A stretch of 64,000 bases of DNA, taken from contig JACDOX010000017.1 of NCBI GenBank assembly GCA_014549065.1, positions 6,316,808 to 6,380,807 on the forward strand, read 5' to 3'. Each line of letters opens with the position of its first letter. Within the stretch, counting starts at the first letter, position 1. Below are positions 13,024-26,400 of the stretch, in pieces. The position numbers and the translations under genes are program-made. The notes beneath the pieces are model-generated. The model was not told where the DNA came from. It worked only from the letters and a program-made list of their open reading frames with translations, and made no database searches. The DNA comes from Cardinalis cardinalis. Lineage: Eukaryota; Chordata; Aves; Passeriformes; Cardinalidae.

Positions 13024-16000
13024 TATGGATAGATAAATCACTGGTATCTTTTTGAGGTTCATCCCATGGAAACTGCACGTACCCCTTAATCCCTCCAAAA
13101 ATATTGACCTTTAATTAACCTGAGCCACAAATAAACATGCAAATCTGTACTTAAATTGCTTCTGAAATAAAGATGCACCTAAAATCACCCCAGCATCTGA
13201 AAGCCTGGAAGGAAAAAAATGCAGAAGCAAAGGAATGGGAAAACCATCATGTACTGAACATCCTTTCTCTGATTAATATTCATTTTTGTCTCTACTCTTT
13301 TCTAGTATTTTATTCTGTTTATACAGAATGAAATTTTATAAAACTTCGCCTTGCCATGATTTTATTCAGCTGTGATATGAATGGGAATGCTGCACAAGTC
13401 ACTGTGTGGCTATTTTCCCAGAAAGATGCATCACATGAAATACTAAAATTTTAATTACTCCCTCTACACCTCCCTTTATCACATAACTGAACTCCAGTCC
13501 ATATTCCATATCACCAGCCTTCCTTACAAATGCAGGATTTCAGTTGTGCTCACAGGAGCATGTCTTTGCACTGCAAAGTGCAAGACAGCAAANGACATAT
13601 CTAGTCTTGAATACTGTGACAAGTACATTAACAGGCCACCAGTTTCACCACATGGTTAACTGGACAAAGATTGATTCACCATATGTCTTTTGTCCTATGC
13701 TAAACCTATACTTCAAAGGTCCTTATATTGCTGTATTGCTGTCTTCATTGCCACATCTGCCCAGTGCCATGACCTCTTTGTAAGTACATCAGTCAGGAAA
13801 AGTTATATTAACTCTTCTGAATGTGCTTTAAGATCTGTATACCAAAAATTAATTTTTATAAAAGTCAAGTANTTATCTTGCACAGCTACAATACCAAAAA
13901 AAAAAAAAATTGCTCAGTGAGCAAATGCTGGTTTTTGTATTGACTCCATTTGATTCAGTCACATGGACAACTTGTACTAAGGAACCCCCTGATGGAGAGC
14001 CAAGAGTCAGAGGGATCAGCTATTGCAGAAAACACCATCAACTTCCAGTGGCAAAATCCTTCTTTAGACCTGCTACTCCCCTAGGCTATGACTACAGAGA
14101 AGACTCTGGTTTTACACTTATCAGAAGCCTCATAGGTTTCCTCTATCACAGAAGTCACCTCACATCACCCTTCAGCAGAGTAAAGGGAGAAATGAGAGGG
14201 AAGGTGTCCACATGGATGCAACAATAGAAATCAGGACTAAAAGGCTACAGTTGGAGCACTCTACTCATCATATTCTTTAAGTATTCAGAATGTACTCTGT
14301 CCATACTCACAGAGCCCTCCTCTCTCCTCCCACCCCGCAATATTTTGGAAGGATTTTGATGCATTTTGATCTGTTTTGGTGTGTATACAATATATCAGCA
14401 ATAGCTCAGTTAAATATACCAGATGGTATAAGGAATATGTTTGGAATATGCAAAATAGGTGTTTAAACAGCTTAGACAAAAGCATTAATCAAGTTTTATA
14501 GGGAAAGTGTTTCACTTAGCAGTCTTGATTATTCTGGTTTTAGAGTATTGAGTACTAAGATTAATTCACACACAAGTAACAATTTTCTANATTACAGAGC
14601 ACAATCAGATGAGAAAGTGCTGTTATTTCATATCTACGGATGAAGAAAGTACTCTAAAATACATACAACACTAAAATTCTTATGACAGGAATCAATCCTT
14701 AACAAACACCTGTAACATCTGTGATAGCAGAGTAACTGCAGGCAGTGGTGAAGTTGTTATTGCAAGGAATGTTTTATACCATGGAGGAAAGCATTCTTAA
14801 GAACTTTATAAATCCTTTAAAACATCCCACAAAAGGAGGTGGTGGGAGGCACAGGAACAGGTGCTTTCAAATATATTTCCATATCTTTTCCTTCTTGAGA
14901 CCTGCCTAATTTAGGCTGTGGTTATGTTAGATTGTACATTAACCTAAGAAAGAGAATGGAAAAATTTTGTGAGGAAGGAATTGAATGTGCCTTGAAACAT
15001 TTAGAGATTGTCCATATTTCAGTTCTAAAACTACTTTCTCCTTTGCACTCCACAAATGNACACTGACCACACATATGACTGACATAGAAGCAGAACTTTG
15101 TGATATACTTACTTGCACTACAGTTCCCATTAGGATTATGGTCACTTTGGTTTTATGTTTTTAAGTTCCCTTATGATAGAGTATTACTGAAAACTGCATC
15201 TGCCTTCAGAATATACATTTGAGGAAATATGAAACTCAAAACTGACAAAATAGCCTGTCAAAGTGAAAAAAACAGAAACTGCATGTTTAAGAAATGGCAT
15301 GCACAAGTGTCATCAGGAGACCAAAGCCAAGGAGTTAAGACTGTTCTGAGTTTATACATTTGTTGCTAAGAGGAATATTTGCATGACCAGCCACAATACA
15401 TAAGTAAGAGAGTTAAGGATTAGAATTATATTTAAATACAAAAGATGGCCTTAGAGTCACATCAATTAAACAACAACAGAATTATTTGGAAAGATGTAGT
15501 ACTGNGTGTGCTCTTGTGGTCCTCACTGCTCAGAGTGACTTCCATCCACTGGCAACAGATTTAGGCTTCTCCCAGTAATCTCTTCATTGGCCATCAAAGA
15601 CTTCAGATTTTTATATACAAACACTCACATGCATAAACAAGTGTGCAAACACCCATCCACACACACATGTGTTCATGAAAAACATCATGAAGGTAAGACT
15701 TCCCTTGCTGCCTTAAACTAGCAGAGACACACAGATATTGGATAATTCCAAGACACGAATGCTTGAACTAGAACCACATTATCATCCTGGAAAGTACATC
15801 TTATGGAAACTGCTACTGCATGATTAACTAGCATCTAAATCCCTGCAGGGAAGCAAAACAATTATTCTCAACAGTTACTGTATTTGTATTAATGGGAAGG
15901 AAGAAGAGGACAATCCACAGAACCTTCTAATGGGCAGCCATAATAAAAAATACCCCAACAAATTAAGTAAATGCATTTTTGTTGCTCTTTCAAAAGCTGT

Positions 16001-17052
16001 AAAATTCCTGCTCGGGGCACTGCAAGANATGAAAGCAAGACTAACTCCACTTTTGCTTTTAGCACTGCATTCACAAAGTAGCAGTACCAAACCAAGNGGA
16101 ATCAGAGCACTGAGGCACACACAGCTGGGTAGCTGAAGGAGCAGAGCAGATACTTGCAGGATGAAAAGAAACTACCAAGGAGGGGTATTTGTGTCATTTG
16201 TATCCATAAATGGTGAGTTTACAAGCCAAAAGGAGCCAGTGAAAACCATGGCCCGGAGCACAGGTCCTCAGTCTCCCTGGGTTGTGAGTGGAAAATTCAA
16301 TGACAGTTTTAGAGCTATTTAAAGCATATAGTCCATACAAATAAAAGACAAATAGCATTTCAGCATAGCAGGTGGTCCACTATCAACTCTGATGTATAGC
16401 TGCTTCAACACAGCTGCTTACTGCTTACTTGTAAAGAAATACCTTAAATTAATAAAGAGAAAATGAAAATAATGGATAAAGATATGCATATAAATTTAGC
16501 CTACATGAAGCTAAGTTGCTACAANTTAAAACCACATTTGATGTAATTTAATTAGAAATATTGATTGAAACGAAACCAGCTCACTAGAAGGATGATGATA
16601 ATAGGCTAATAATAACAATTGATTTGGTTTGATAAATGAACCAAAAAGTGAGCTGAAGGTACTTAGATTTTGACCTATTTAAGGCCCACATTCCCTTTTC
16701 TTCTTTTCTTTACTGAATTTCTGAGATTTTTTCAAAATATTAGTACAATAATACATCTGAAAAACATATAATTCACAGAAAGATTTGATAACTGCTGCTT
16801 CTGATGGCCCATTTTGAAAGGCAGAGTTGTTGTGTCCCCCCCCTCAATCCACTCCAGCTTTACTGAATTACATGTAGTGTGTGAGCAGCAGCAATAGTAA
16901 TTAAAAATAATGAGGCCTGCTAGGTCTCCTAATTCTATTATCTTTATAGCATCAGGCTTCAAGCAACTCACCAGCAAAACAGCCCAGATGAGAAATCTCT
17001 TATGAAGGTTCAGTAGTTGTTTACAATGCAACAGGATAACCTTTTCAGCCTG

Positions 17053-17074
17053 AAAATAAATAAATAAATAAAAT
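17053..17074. repeat. (AAAT)n microsatellite
   Basis: About five units of AAAT form an uninterrupted low-complexity run. No poly-A-tailed retroposon is recognisable in front of it on either strand. Confidence 0.85.
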
Positions 17075-17413
17075 CAGAAGTCTAAACCAGACATTAATGG
17101 ACATGATTCAAGAAAAAGTAAGGGTTAACTAATGGATAATTGGCATAAAAGTATGCTTTTTTTTTCTTCACACAAAAAAAACTGAGGTAACTGAATAAAG
17201 TGCTGTAAGATTCATCTTATTTTCTTATTTCTTTGCAGAAACTCTTATTTGTTCATGGAATAAAATGAAGAGCAGAATGTTGCATATGCTGAATTTCTGT
17301 GTGCCCTATTAATTCCATGTAAACCCCACAAAAGCTACCTTCAGCTTCAGTGGAACTGACAACATTATTCAAACTCACAGGGTGCTAAAAAGTGGGACTT
17401 AAACATAGGTCTA

Positions 17414-17463
17414 ACTAGGCCTATGTCTGGTCCTTTGACTAGGCCTAAGACACTGGTCCTTTG
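17414..17463. repeat. imperfect tandem duplication, unit about 25 bp
   Basis: Two adjacent copies run from 17414 to 17437 and from 17438 to 17463. Both begin ACTAGGCCTA and both end CTGGTCCTTTG; they differ in the middle (TGT versus AGACA). The copies abut exactly, so a simple duplication followed by small indels explains them. Confidence 0.8.
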
Positions 17464-20400
17464 TCTCTCCAAAACTATTAAACACAGAATTCAATTTTAT
17501 TGCTGTTACACTCTCCTACTGTCTCTGAGCAGTAGATGTTTTTGCAGTTCACTAACACTTAATTCCTTACACGACAAATGAGGCAGCAGAATTTTGGGTC
17601 CTAGGTTTAACATTTGCAAAACAACTTTCAGAACATGATTAAATATTGTGCAATCTTCCTGTTTCTGCAGGCAAACAAAATCAGTAGCCTCCTGGAAAAC
17701 TGGGAATAGGTACCCTCCAACTCGAGAGCCTCATTCAGCAGCTCATTTGTGCTCACTCCATCACCAGCTCTCAAGTCACATCTTGCTCCACTGAGACTGG
17801 GGGCACATTTACAGAATTAGAGGTGAAATACTCACTTGTGTGTGCACACAGGGGGCTGGGGTGGAGAGCTTAAAGTATCAATAGTTTTTGTACCCTGTAT
17901 CTCTTGACCTCACTACAAGCATCCTCCAATCTCCTTCGAATCACAAGGGTGACCAATGACACTAAAAAAGGAGCTATTTAAGTTGATGATCACAGTGAGT
18001 CACAGTTTAAGCCCNTGGAAACCATTCACTATTTCCCTAAATGTTTCCCAAAAACTTGATTCTGTTGCAGCAGAGCTTAGAAGGTAATCCAAACTGGCAG
18101 GCACCCATTGTAGCAGATATTACTTGCAGACTTAGGGTGAATAATAAGATTTAAATTNAAAACATTGAAAAAACAGAACCTGTATTTTGCACAAAAATCT
18201 AAGAAGTCTAAATTTTTTTTAACTTGTTTCAAATGGAATCGAGAATAGAAATACAAAAAGAATTTCTCTCACATATATATTTATGTTTTAGAACATTATA
18301 TAAAATAATGCCATTGATACTAGATACCATTTATTTTTGGAATTTAAATGGCAAAATCAAAACTCCAAAATGTACTGCAAAACAGATGGCTTTTTTTAAT
18401 AATTTTGGGACACCACTCTTATTTATTTAGACTATTTCAACCAGCTTGAGGTCTTTCCACAAATTACTGTAAAAAATATTTTAGGATTTGGGTTTTTTTA
18501 AAGTTGTATTTCTTAACAAGAAGGAGTTTGTACGTTTACTTTTTTTNTTGTATTTTTTCTTTCTAAGGTTTCTTTATGATAATAGCAGAGCNTACCTAAC
18601 AATTCTGAAAAACATGCTCCTACTTCAATAGCCAAAAAATACAGAGAACTTATTTTTCAGGGGCATATTTGTACTCCTGGATCAAGAAGATATGCAGCTA
18701 AATTGAGTATGAGGTTGCATAATCAAGGGATTAGTACAATTAAATGACTGCAAACCTCTCTATGTCAATACAATAAAAAAGGTAAAAGAAACCAAAAATA
18801 AGATCAAAATGTAAAGCTTTGCATGAGAAATTAGGAAAAAAAAGAAAANCTCACACTTTACTGTTCAATATCCAACTTTTCCCACTTTTTTTTGTATTTC
18901 CCACAAGAACATAAATATCCAAATAATAATGCAAATCATGTTTATTTCAATAAACACTGGCCCTTGAATTACTTGTTTTGCCATAATTAGCTAATATTCT
19001 TTCAATATGTATACCTTATAATTCCAGTATTTCTATGAAATCAGCAAATTCTATACCCCATCTGTTTGGCATATAGTATATGCACAATCTCTTCAGAAAA
19101 TATGCCTATTTACCTTAGTTGTGTTGCCTTTCACCTGTGGACTCCTCATGAAAAGGNAATGGCAAGAGCAAAGGTCAGAGACCAGCAAAAGAAACTGAGA
19201 AACCTTTCTTACATATTNCTAATAAATGGATAAACAAAACTGTAAAATTCAGCACAAACGGAAGCAAAAAGGAGTACAGACTATCTGAGATTGGTAATTA
19301 ATCCTCTGGGATCTGTGTATCCCTTGCTAGAAACAGTTTGAGCTGAAGGGGACCTGCAGTTGATGCTCTCAAATGACTCTGGCATCCAGCAAACGCAGTA
19401 TCATGAGACATCCAACTACCCAGACTCTTGACCCCCTTCTTTAAGAAGTGCAAAACCATGTATTCCTGGGGCCTCAGCAGAAATCCACCACCCCTTCAAT
19501 CTTATATCCCCAGTTATCAAATGTGGATGTTATTTCAGGACATATTCACACAAAACCTTCCCATGGTTCTCCACATATCTTTATATAAACAGGGACCTTG
19601 TTTCCATCTGTTGGGGAAAAACCCAGGCTGGCCCNGGTTGTCACGTGCAAAAGAGCAAAGACAACTCAGAACTATGTGTTTCAAATATCTTAGCAGAGTG
19701 GGCCAAGTTCAAACACAGAATTAATAACTAAAAAATAAAGATCAAAGCATTGGACATGCAGGCAGAATCCTCAATGATTTNGGTAGCAGTTTTGGAGTGT
19801 AATTGAGACTTGCTATGCATTTGGCTTAGCAGTGGTTGTTGTTTACCATCTCATTTCTTATCCTCCATACCCTCTTCCAGCTGTCTCATATATCACGCTC
19901 ATAATTGCTGTGGATTGGAGAACACCGTTCTGTGGCCTGAGTGGAAATGGAAAGCTGAGGAGGAAAGTCACAGATAATTACACTGGTTAGCATTAGTCAG
20001 AGTCCAGGGTAGTGCTGGCAGAGAAACGTAAGGAAATATGAAATTGTTTTTCTGCTGAATGCTGGAGAGTTCTGTATGGAATCAGGGAAGGCACTCAGGG
20101 AAAAATATATTAAAAACCAATCCGTTTGTTCCGAATAGAGGCAGCCCATCCCTGCTTCTTTTCTGGGATTCACAACAGAGCACTGGAACTCATAAAGGAA
20201 AAATTCAGTAACTTCAGATATAACCACTGAATAAACACGTCAACAGCCTCAGTGAAATTAAAAAAAAAAACCAACAAAAAAACAACAGCAGGGGGGAAGC
20301 AATAGACCCATCTGAGTATGTGGATTTAAGCATCAGAGGAAATCAAATCTCACTAGTGCAAGAAAAAAGCATGAAGGAAACANATGACTCCAGTGAAACA

Positions 20401-23400
20401 GATCATATCCACTCTCATTGGGGACTTCCATAGCAATCACCTGCATCATTATTTTTAATTAAATGCACATTAACACAAAGATAATAAAAGGCTTTTGTGA
20501 GTTGGAAGCAAAATGACAGAGTACTCAACATGGTTAGGATTTAAGGGGAGTGTAAAAGTAATCATTAGGATCATAAAGTTATCTTTATCAAACACCATTA
20601 TAAGCTGCCATGCAGAATGTGGCTGTAGCATCTGTTCCCAGTTTGCTCCTACCTTGGGCTGACACTGATGACCACACCACCATTACATGGCTGGATCAGG
20701 AGCCTGATTCAACCACAAACTGGCCAGGGAAGAAGGATTAGTTCTCAGTCTGGATGAGTTCCCTTGTTCNATGTTCAGGACATGATGGCCCAGACACTTA
20801 CCTAGAGCACAGCAGGAGCAGGATGAGTAGCTGGCAGCGGCAGAGACTCTGCATGGAGTGTGGGCTACACCAGATAGGGCTGGCTGTGTAAGCTCAGCCT
20901 GGGCACCTGGTCTTCCCCAAGGTGCAATCAGACAAACAGCACTCTGAAACAGGTCCTGGCAAACAGAACATGCTCCAACATACATGCATCAGCTGTACAT
21001 CCTAAAGCACTTCTCAAACNCACAGGGACAACTACTTCTGCCTCTATTAGCACAAAAGGCAAAACCAGTCTTCAAATTTGCGATAGAATTATAGACAGAG
21101 GAAATGGCTAGGCATTTCTCAATTATGCTTTGATAGAAGTTCATTCCCTACACACACTATCTACTTACTTTCCAGATGGAAATAGATTAAATTAATTGGG
21201 TTAAGCATGTTTTGCTAATGGTGCTACAAAAAGAGTATCCACAGACATACAGTGAGCAGGTACAACAGCAATGCAAGTGAACCACCTTGGCAAAGAACTA
21301 CAGGAAGGCCTGTTTTTATAGATNCTGATTACTTACAGCTCTTCATGTGAAGAACAGAAAGGAAATATTTTTCTAAATGGCAACAGCTCCTCATAATCTC
21401 CTGTCTTACACTATAGCCAAACTTTTTCCACTATTATCAGCCTCACAAAGTCACAATTTGTCTCTTTGATATGGAGAGTCTCAACCTTGTAAACAGACTG
21501 CTATTATAATTGTTTTCTGGCTCTTATTAGTGGAAATTTTAATTTGCTGAGATTACATATGCCAGAAATGGTCATTCTTGTAAAATTGTATAGATGTTGC
21601 CCAAGTCCTATACTAACAGACAGCTCAGAAATATGTGCAGTTATGCGAGTCATATTGAAGACAAAGATAGAAAAGCCAAATTTCAGTTTAGTCTCCAGCA
21701 TTGCCCAAAAAATACTTTGCAAGGATCCTTTCATGTGGGTCATCAGGAGGCATTAATAAAGTGGAAAATAAATCAAAATGTCATTGACAAGTGTTTCCTA
21801 CTGGCTTTAAGACTAGGAGCAGGATTTCTCTGAACATGTGCCTAAAATGTTTTCTTTTGATGCTGAGGAGATTGGATTTGGCTTCTTTACATCTGATGGG
21901 TGTATCTGCATGCCTTGGAGAGTGAGGTCTGTTTAACAGAATTAAAGCTTATTTGTTTAATCTAAATTATTATCTTGTTGAAATAGTGCTGCCACTGAAA
22001 AAAGCAGATGCTGAAAGCTGGCCTTTCTAAACTCAAGGCAAAGTTTGCCATGACATGTAATAATAACTACTTGGTCTTGTCTTTGTATCCTGGAGCCCAA
22101 AATCTACACTATTTGCAAAAATAAAAATAGTTCTTGCTATACTACTTGATAAAAATTACCTGCTGTATCTTAAACTGAACACTTTAANCTGTCTTCAGCA
22201 TAAACATGGAAATCATAAAAACCTCTACTCATGTCCTTTGCCTTAGCACAGCTTACAAATCTTGCAGAATCTTACAGGATTCCAAATCTGAACAAGTAGA
22301 CCAAGCACTGCCATTAATGAAGAGTGCACTACTGGAGGATGGGAGACGAAAGCACTGCTGAAGGTCACCTGGACAAACGACAGCAAAATTCCACTGACAC
22401 CCTGGTGAGTCTGCACTGCTGGGGGCACAATTCTGGCTCTGGCTTGGTGTGACTGGGTCCTGACTATGCCAGTCATTTCCTCCTCCCTCCTACTTTTCCC
22501 ATTTGCTGCCACTGGCACACACACATAACCATGCCAAGAACCTGATTCAGCTGAAAATGTTGCTGGGGAGGAAGAGAAGCAGGGACAATGCNAGTCAACA
22601 GGAGCTGCCTGCAATTAGATTGGCTTAAACTAATCTTGAAACAACACCCTTAGAACCTAAAGAGGCTGTTCCTCTTTGTATCTATCAAGATGTGCAGAGA
22701 GTCAGCTACCTCATTTAATTGCATAGGCGTAGCTAAAAGCTATGAATGAGAAAGGAAGGAGATAGCCTTGACTGAAACTTTATAATGCAACCTGGTGCAC
22801 TGTAGACATAATAAAATTATTTGCTAAGCCAGTCCACACATTAGAAGACCAGCTGCCTAGTGTCTAACTATGAAATTACTCTGCAAATGAAAAGCAGGAA
22901 TAAAGAGTAGCCAAATGGAAAAATACTTCCTGACCCAGCCAAAGAAAATAATTTACAACAGTTTCCCAGCACAGAGAAAGTAAAAAGGAGCAGAGCANTA
23001 GGATGTAGAAACTGAACTTCAGTGTAGTCAGCAAATAATGAGATATTTGAATGGGTGTTTCAAAGACCCACCCAAAGTTATCTGGGGGAAATAGAGCTAG
23101 ACCTGTTAGATAGTTTAAAGACAGAGGATATTCAGTTTCTAAATTCTGACATGTAAGAACAGAAATTGATGTGATATCAATATTTACATGAAAGTGAAAT
23201 AATTTGCGTTTCCATATCACTTTTCATTCAGTGATCCCCAAGTTCTTTACATATTATGAATAACAGTTGCAAACCAAGATGATTTCTCCAAAGAAAGTAA
23301 AAGGACTATTCCATAATGTTAGTCCACTCCTAAATGGAATGTAGAGCACTTTATAGCCATGGAAATAGCCACAGATTTGCCCCACTGCGTATCAAAGACC

Positions 23401-26400
23401 CCAAGGTATCGTTCCTTCCCCAGAGAAATGAATCACACAAAATCATGCTTGCCTTCTCTCATGTTTTTCACCATAGGAGTTACATTCTCAGCAAGTTTAA
23501 ATTACCTTAACTTCAATTAACTTAATGGATCTATATCAATTTATTCCCACAAATAACGTGCCTTGAGTATTCTCATACACCATTTAGTTGTAACTAAAGG
23601 AATTCAATTCTAAGTATTACAGTCCTTTTTTCCCCCCAAAAACCCCAGCTTTATAACTTTTGCCCAAAAGAGCTGTGGGACTATGGTAAGTAAAAAGAAG
23701 TGCCTGCCTTCCTTATCTTGTCATCACACAGCTAATTAAAAACATGTATCCTTTTTGGATGCCTGGGCCCTGGAAAAACACAAGTTTTGGCAGCCTTGTC
23801 CTGGTTGCTAGTATATGTTTTTTTCATGTTATGCAGTTTTGGACTGAAAGGTTCTGCACACAAGAGCACCAAGAGACATATTTTCTGCAGATACACAGAG
23901 AGAGTTGAGAGCATAATTTGCACTTTAGTGCTTGCACTGTGCTCCTAACAAGAAAAAATGCTGTTACTATAAAAATTTAATATCTAGCTACTGTCAGGTT
24001 TTCTGTGTTTTTTTTTTCCATAATTCTAAGAATCTAATAGAAGCTTCCTTCTTTCAGATGCACCCTAAATATAAACAGGTTGACATAAACAGATTAGGGA
24101 NCACAGATGTCTGGTGACCCACTGGCTCTCTTGGACACTGCAACTGAAATAAGCATTACTGAGCATTGTCCCAGAGCCACTGAGAGAAATCAAGAAAAAC
24201 TCCAATATTTTATGATCACAGCAGAGTTCAGAATGGAAGACAACTCCCCCAGACTTCTATTCTATGTCTCAAACTTTGGAGAGAGCTATGCATTTTTAAG
24301 AAGAGATGTGGAGTTTCAAAGGAACTGCTACACTGGAATTGGTGATGGCTTCTTCAGTTACTCNATTTGTCAGGCTTTTTCATTGCTTAAGTTTCACCAG
24401 ATATGTAAAGCTCAAGCCTTGGCTTTTAATGTGAACCTTGAAAGCTTTATACTTTAAGAGCAAGGTGATTTCAGTCACATGGTAGGTGGTAANCTTTCCT
24501 CTGGTACAATTAATGAAGAACTTCATTCACAGGAATAAAAATAGGAGCTACATTTACTACATTTTAAATGTGATAAAGAAAAATATAAGCACACTGAAGT
24601 ATTAAACTCGTTCTTACTTGTGCTTTTTTTTTGGTTGGAATTACAGCATTAAGCCCTCTTATCTACACAAATTATAGGATTGTACAATTTGCCTGTGACA
24701 GTTACACGCCACCTATCATTTGGCAACATAAACCAATTCTGCAGGTTATTTGGATTTTCCACGTAACAAAAAATTCATGTCAGAGCACTCTCAGTACTGA
24801 AATAGTTGGTATTATCAGAGACTCTGACAGTACATAAGAAGGCACAGTAGACAGAACAGAATTCTGAGAAGCAATAAAAGAGCTATTTAGAAGGCAGTGA
24901 TAAAAATTGCCTTATATTTGCTAATACAAGCAGGTGATATCCATTTCCCATGGCATATAGTGTTTCTTTTCCCTGTTCCACTTACAAGCCAGGGAAAACA
25001 TAGACCAAAANAGCCATAATAAAAAAAAAGTGCAGCTGTGCACAAGAAAAACTATATTCTTACATATGTATAAATAGAGACATTCACCTTTTGACTANTT
25101 GAGACACCATCCTGAACATGTGGTAACCACATCTACTGTAAAGAAGGAAACAGAAAATCTTTTCCTACAAAGTGAAATGAAAGTGAGCTCTCTAAGCTCA
25201 GTCGCAGGTTGCATAATCCAAAACTGAGTCAATTNACTTCTACATTTAACAAATTTAATCAACACCCTGTCACCAACTTTTTCAGAAGACTTCTGAGATT
25301 TAATGAGCTCAACTTGAAGCTGTCATTGGGAATGAATATGGACATGGGAATTAGTCAAGATTTCTGCAAAACAAAAAATTACAGAAAATGGTGTTTGGCA
25401 AAAAANGAACTCAAATTTATCTTAAAATATGATTCTCTCAGAATATAAATCAATAAAGAAAGCATTAAAATTTGCCAGTACTACTGAAAATTTACCAAAT
25501 ACAAATATTAATGTACATAATTTATATAAGTGTTAAAAGAAAATAAAATCTATATTAATTTATTCCTTAATTTCTACTCATATTCTCTAAAATTCTAGAG
25601 AACACAAACTTGCAGACAAAAAAGGACATTTTATCTAACAAGATCAGAGGAGAGGTGGAGGGAATTTCACAAACAAATTTATAGCTGTCTCCTTAGGAAC
25701 ATATTTTAATACACCAGAAATGTTCTACTTCACTTGTTAATGAACTCAAAAATTAAGTTTTTCTGAAATGCTTCCAACTANATCAGATTTTTTGCAATGT
25801 TGATTCAAAAGAATAAAGAACTCTTGTTATTTTTATTCAGAGAAAAGACAGAATATCACATTTGAGAAGATTCTATTCTTAACAAATGAAACAACTGAAA
25901 AATGCAGCAATAGGATATTCCATCAGGAAATTTTTACTGGGATAGAAATTATTATGGACCTTCAACAAGAAGAGAATAAATCTTATAAAATCTAGAGAAA
26001 TTTAAAGAAAATAACCAGCAAAATTGAAGCATATTGAAATGAGGATGACTGATGGAGAATATAATATGTAATTTCCAAGTTAAAAAATAAGAAATATGGC
26101 CATTTTAAGAGATGCCTGTTTGAGTTACCAAGAANGTGGGAATCCAATCACAAAACCAGCCCTGCTATAAACTGGGGAAACTCTAAGCAGAGGAAGAGTC
26201 ACCCAGCCAGGGTGTTTAGTGTAAACAGAAGAGGATGGAAACAGAAGGACCAATACAGAGCTTTAAGAATTTCAGTACTCTCAGGCTTTATAGAAGAGAT
26301 GATTACAGTAATCTTTGGTTGTTTTGGGAACATTACTGAATGAAATGTTGTGGTACTCAGCTAATTTTTACTCATCTGAGCTGCCAACCGCCTGTATGGT

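Larger units (their letters stand above)
3786..17052. other. gene-free AT-rich DNA, intergenic or intronic
   Basis: No repeat family, RNA gene or credible exon is recognised in this 13-kb stretch. It holds two short CA microsatellites (4726, 13012), A-runs near 13901, and a weak match to an old sauropsid repeat around 5667-5805 (see findings). A somewhat GC-richer patch at 11160-11470 carries a 75-codon open frame with no start context or splice support. The frame at 13910-14227 (105 codons) is within chance length. The region 9050-9260 has the look of a conserved non-coding element but this cannot be tested here. Confidence 0.5.

Noticed and set aside
20683..20985. 100-codon minus-strand frame with a GTAAGTG donor inside
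   Set aside because: The translation has no recognisable domain and the GC-richer patch favours long open frames.
22243..22614. 123-codon open frame on the - strand
   Set aside because: No domain, no splice support, and chance-compatible length.
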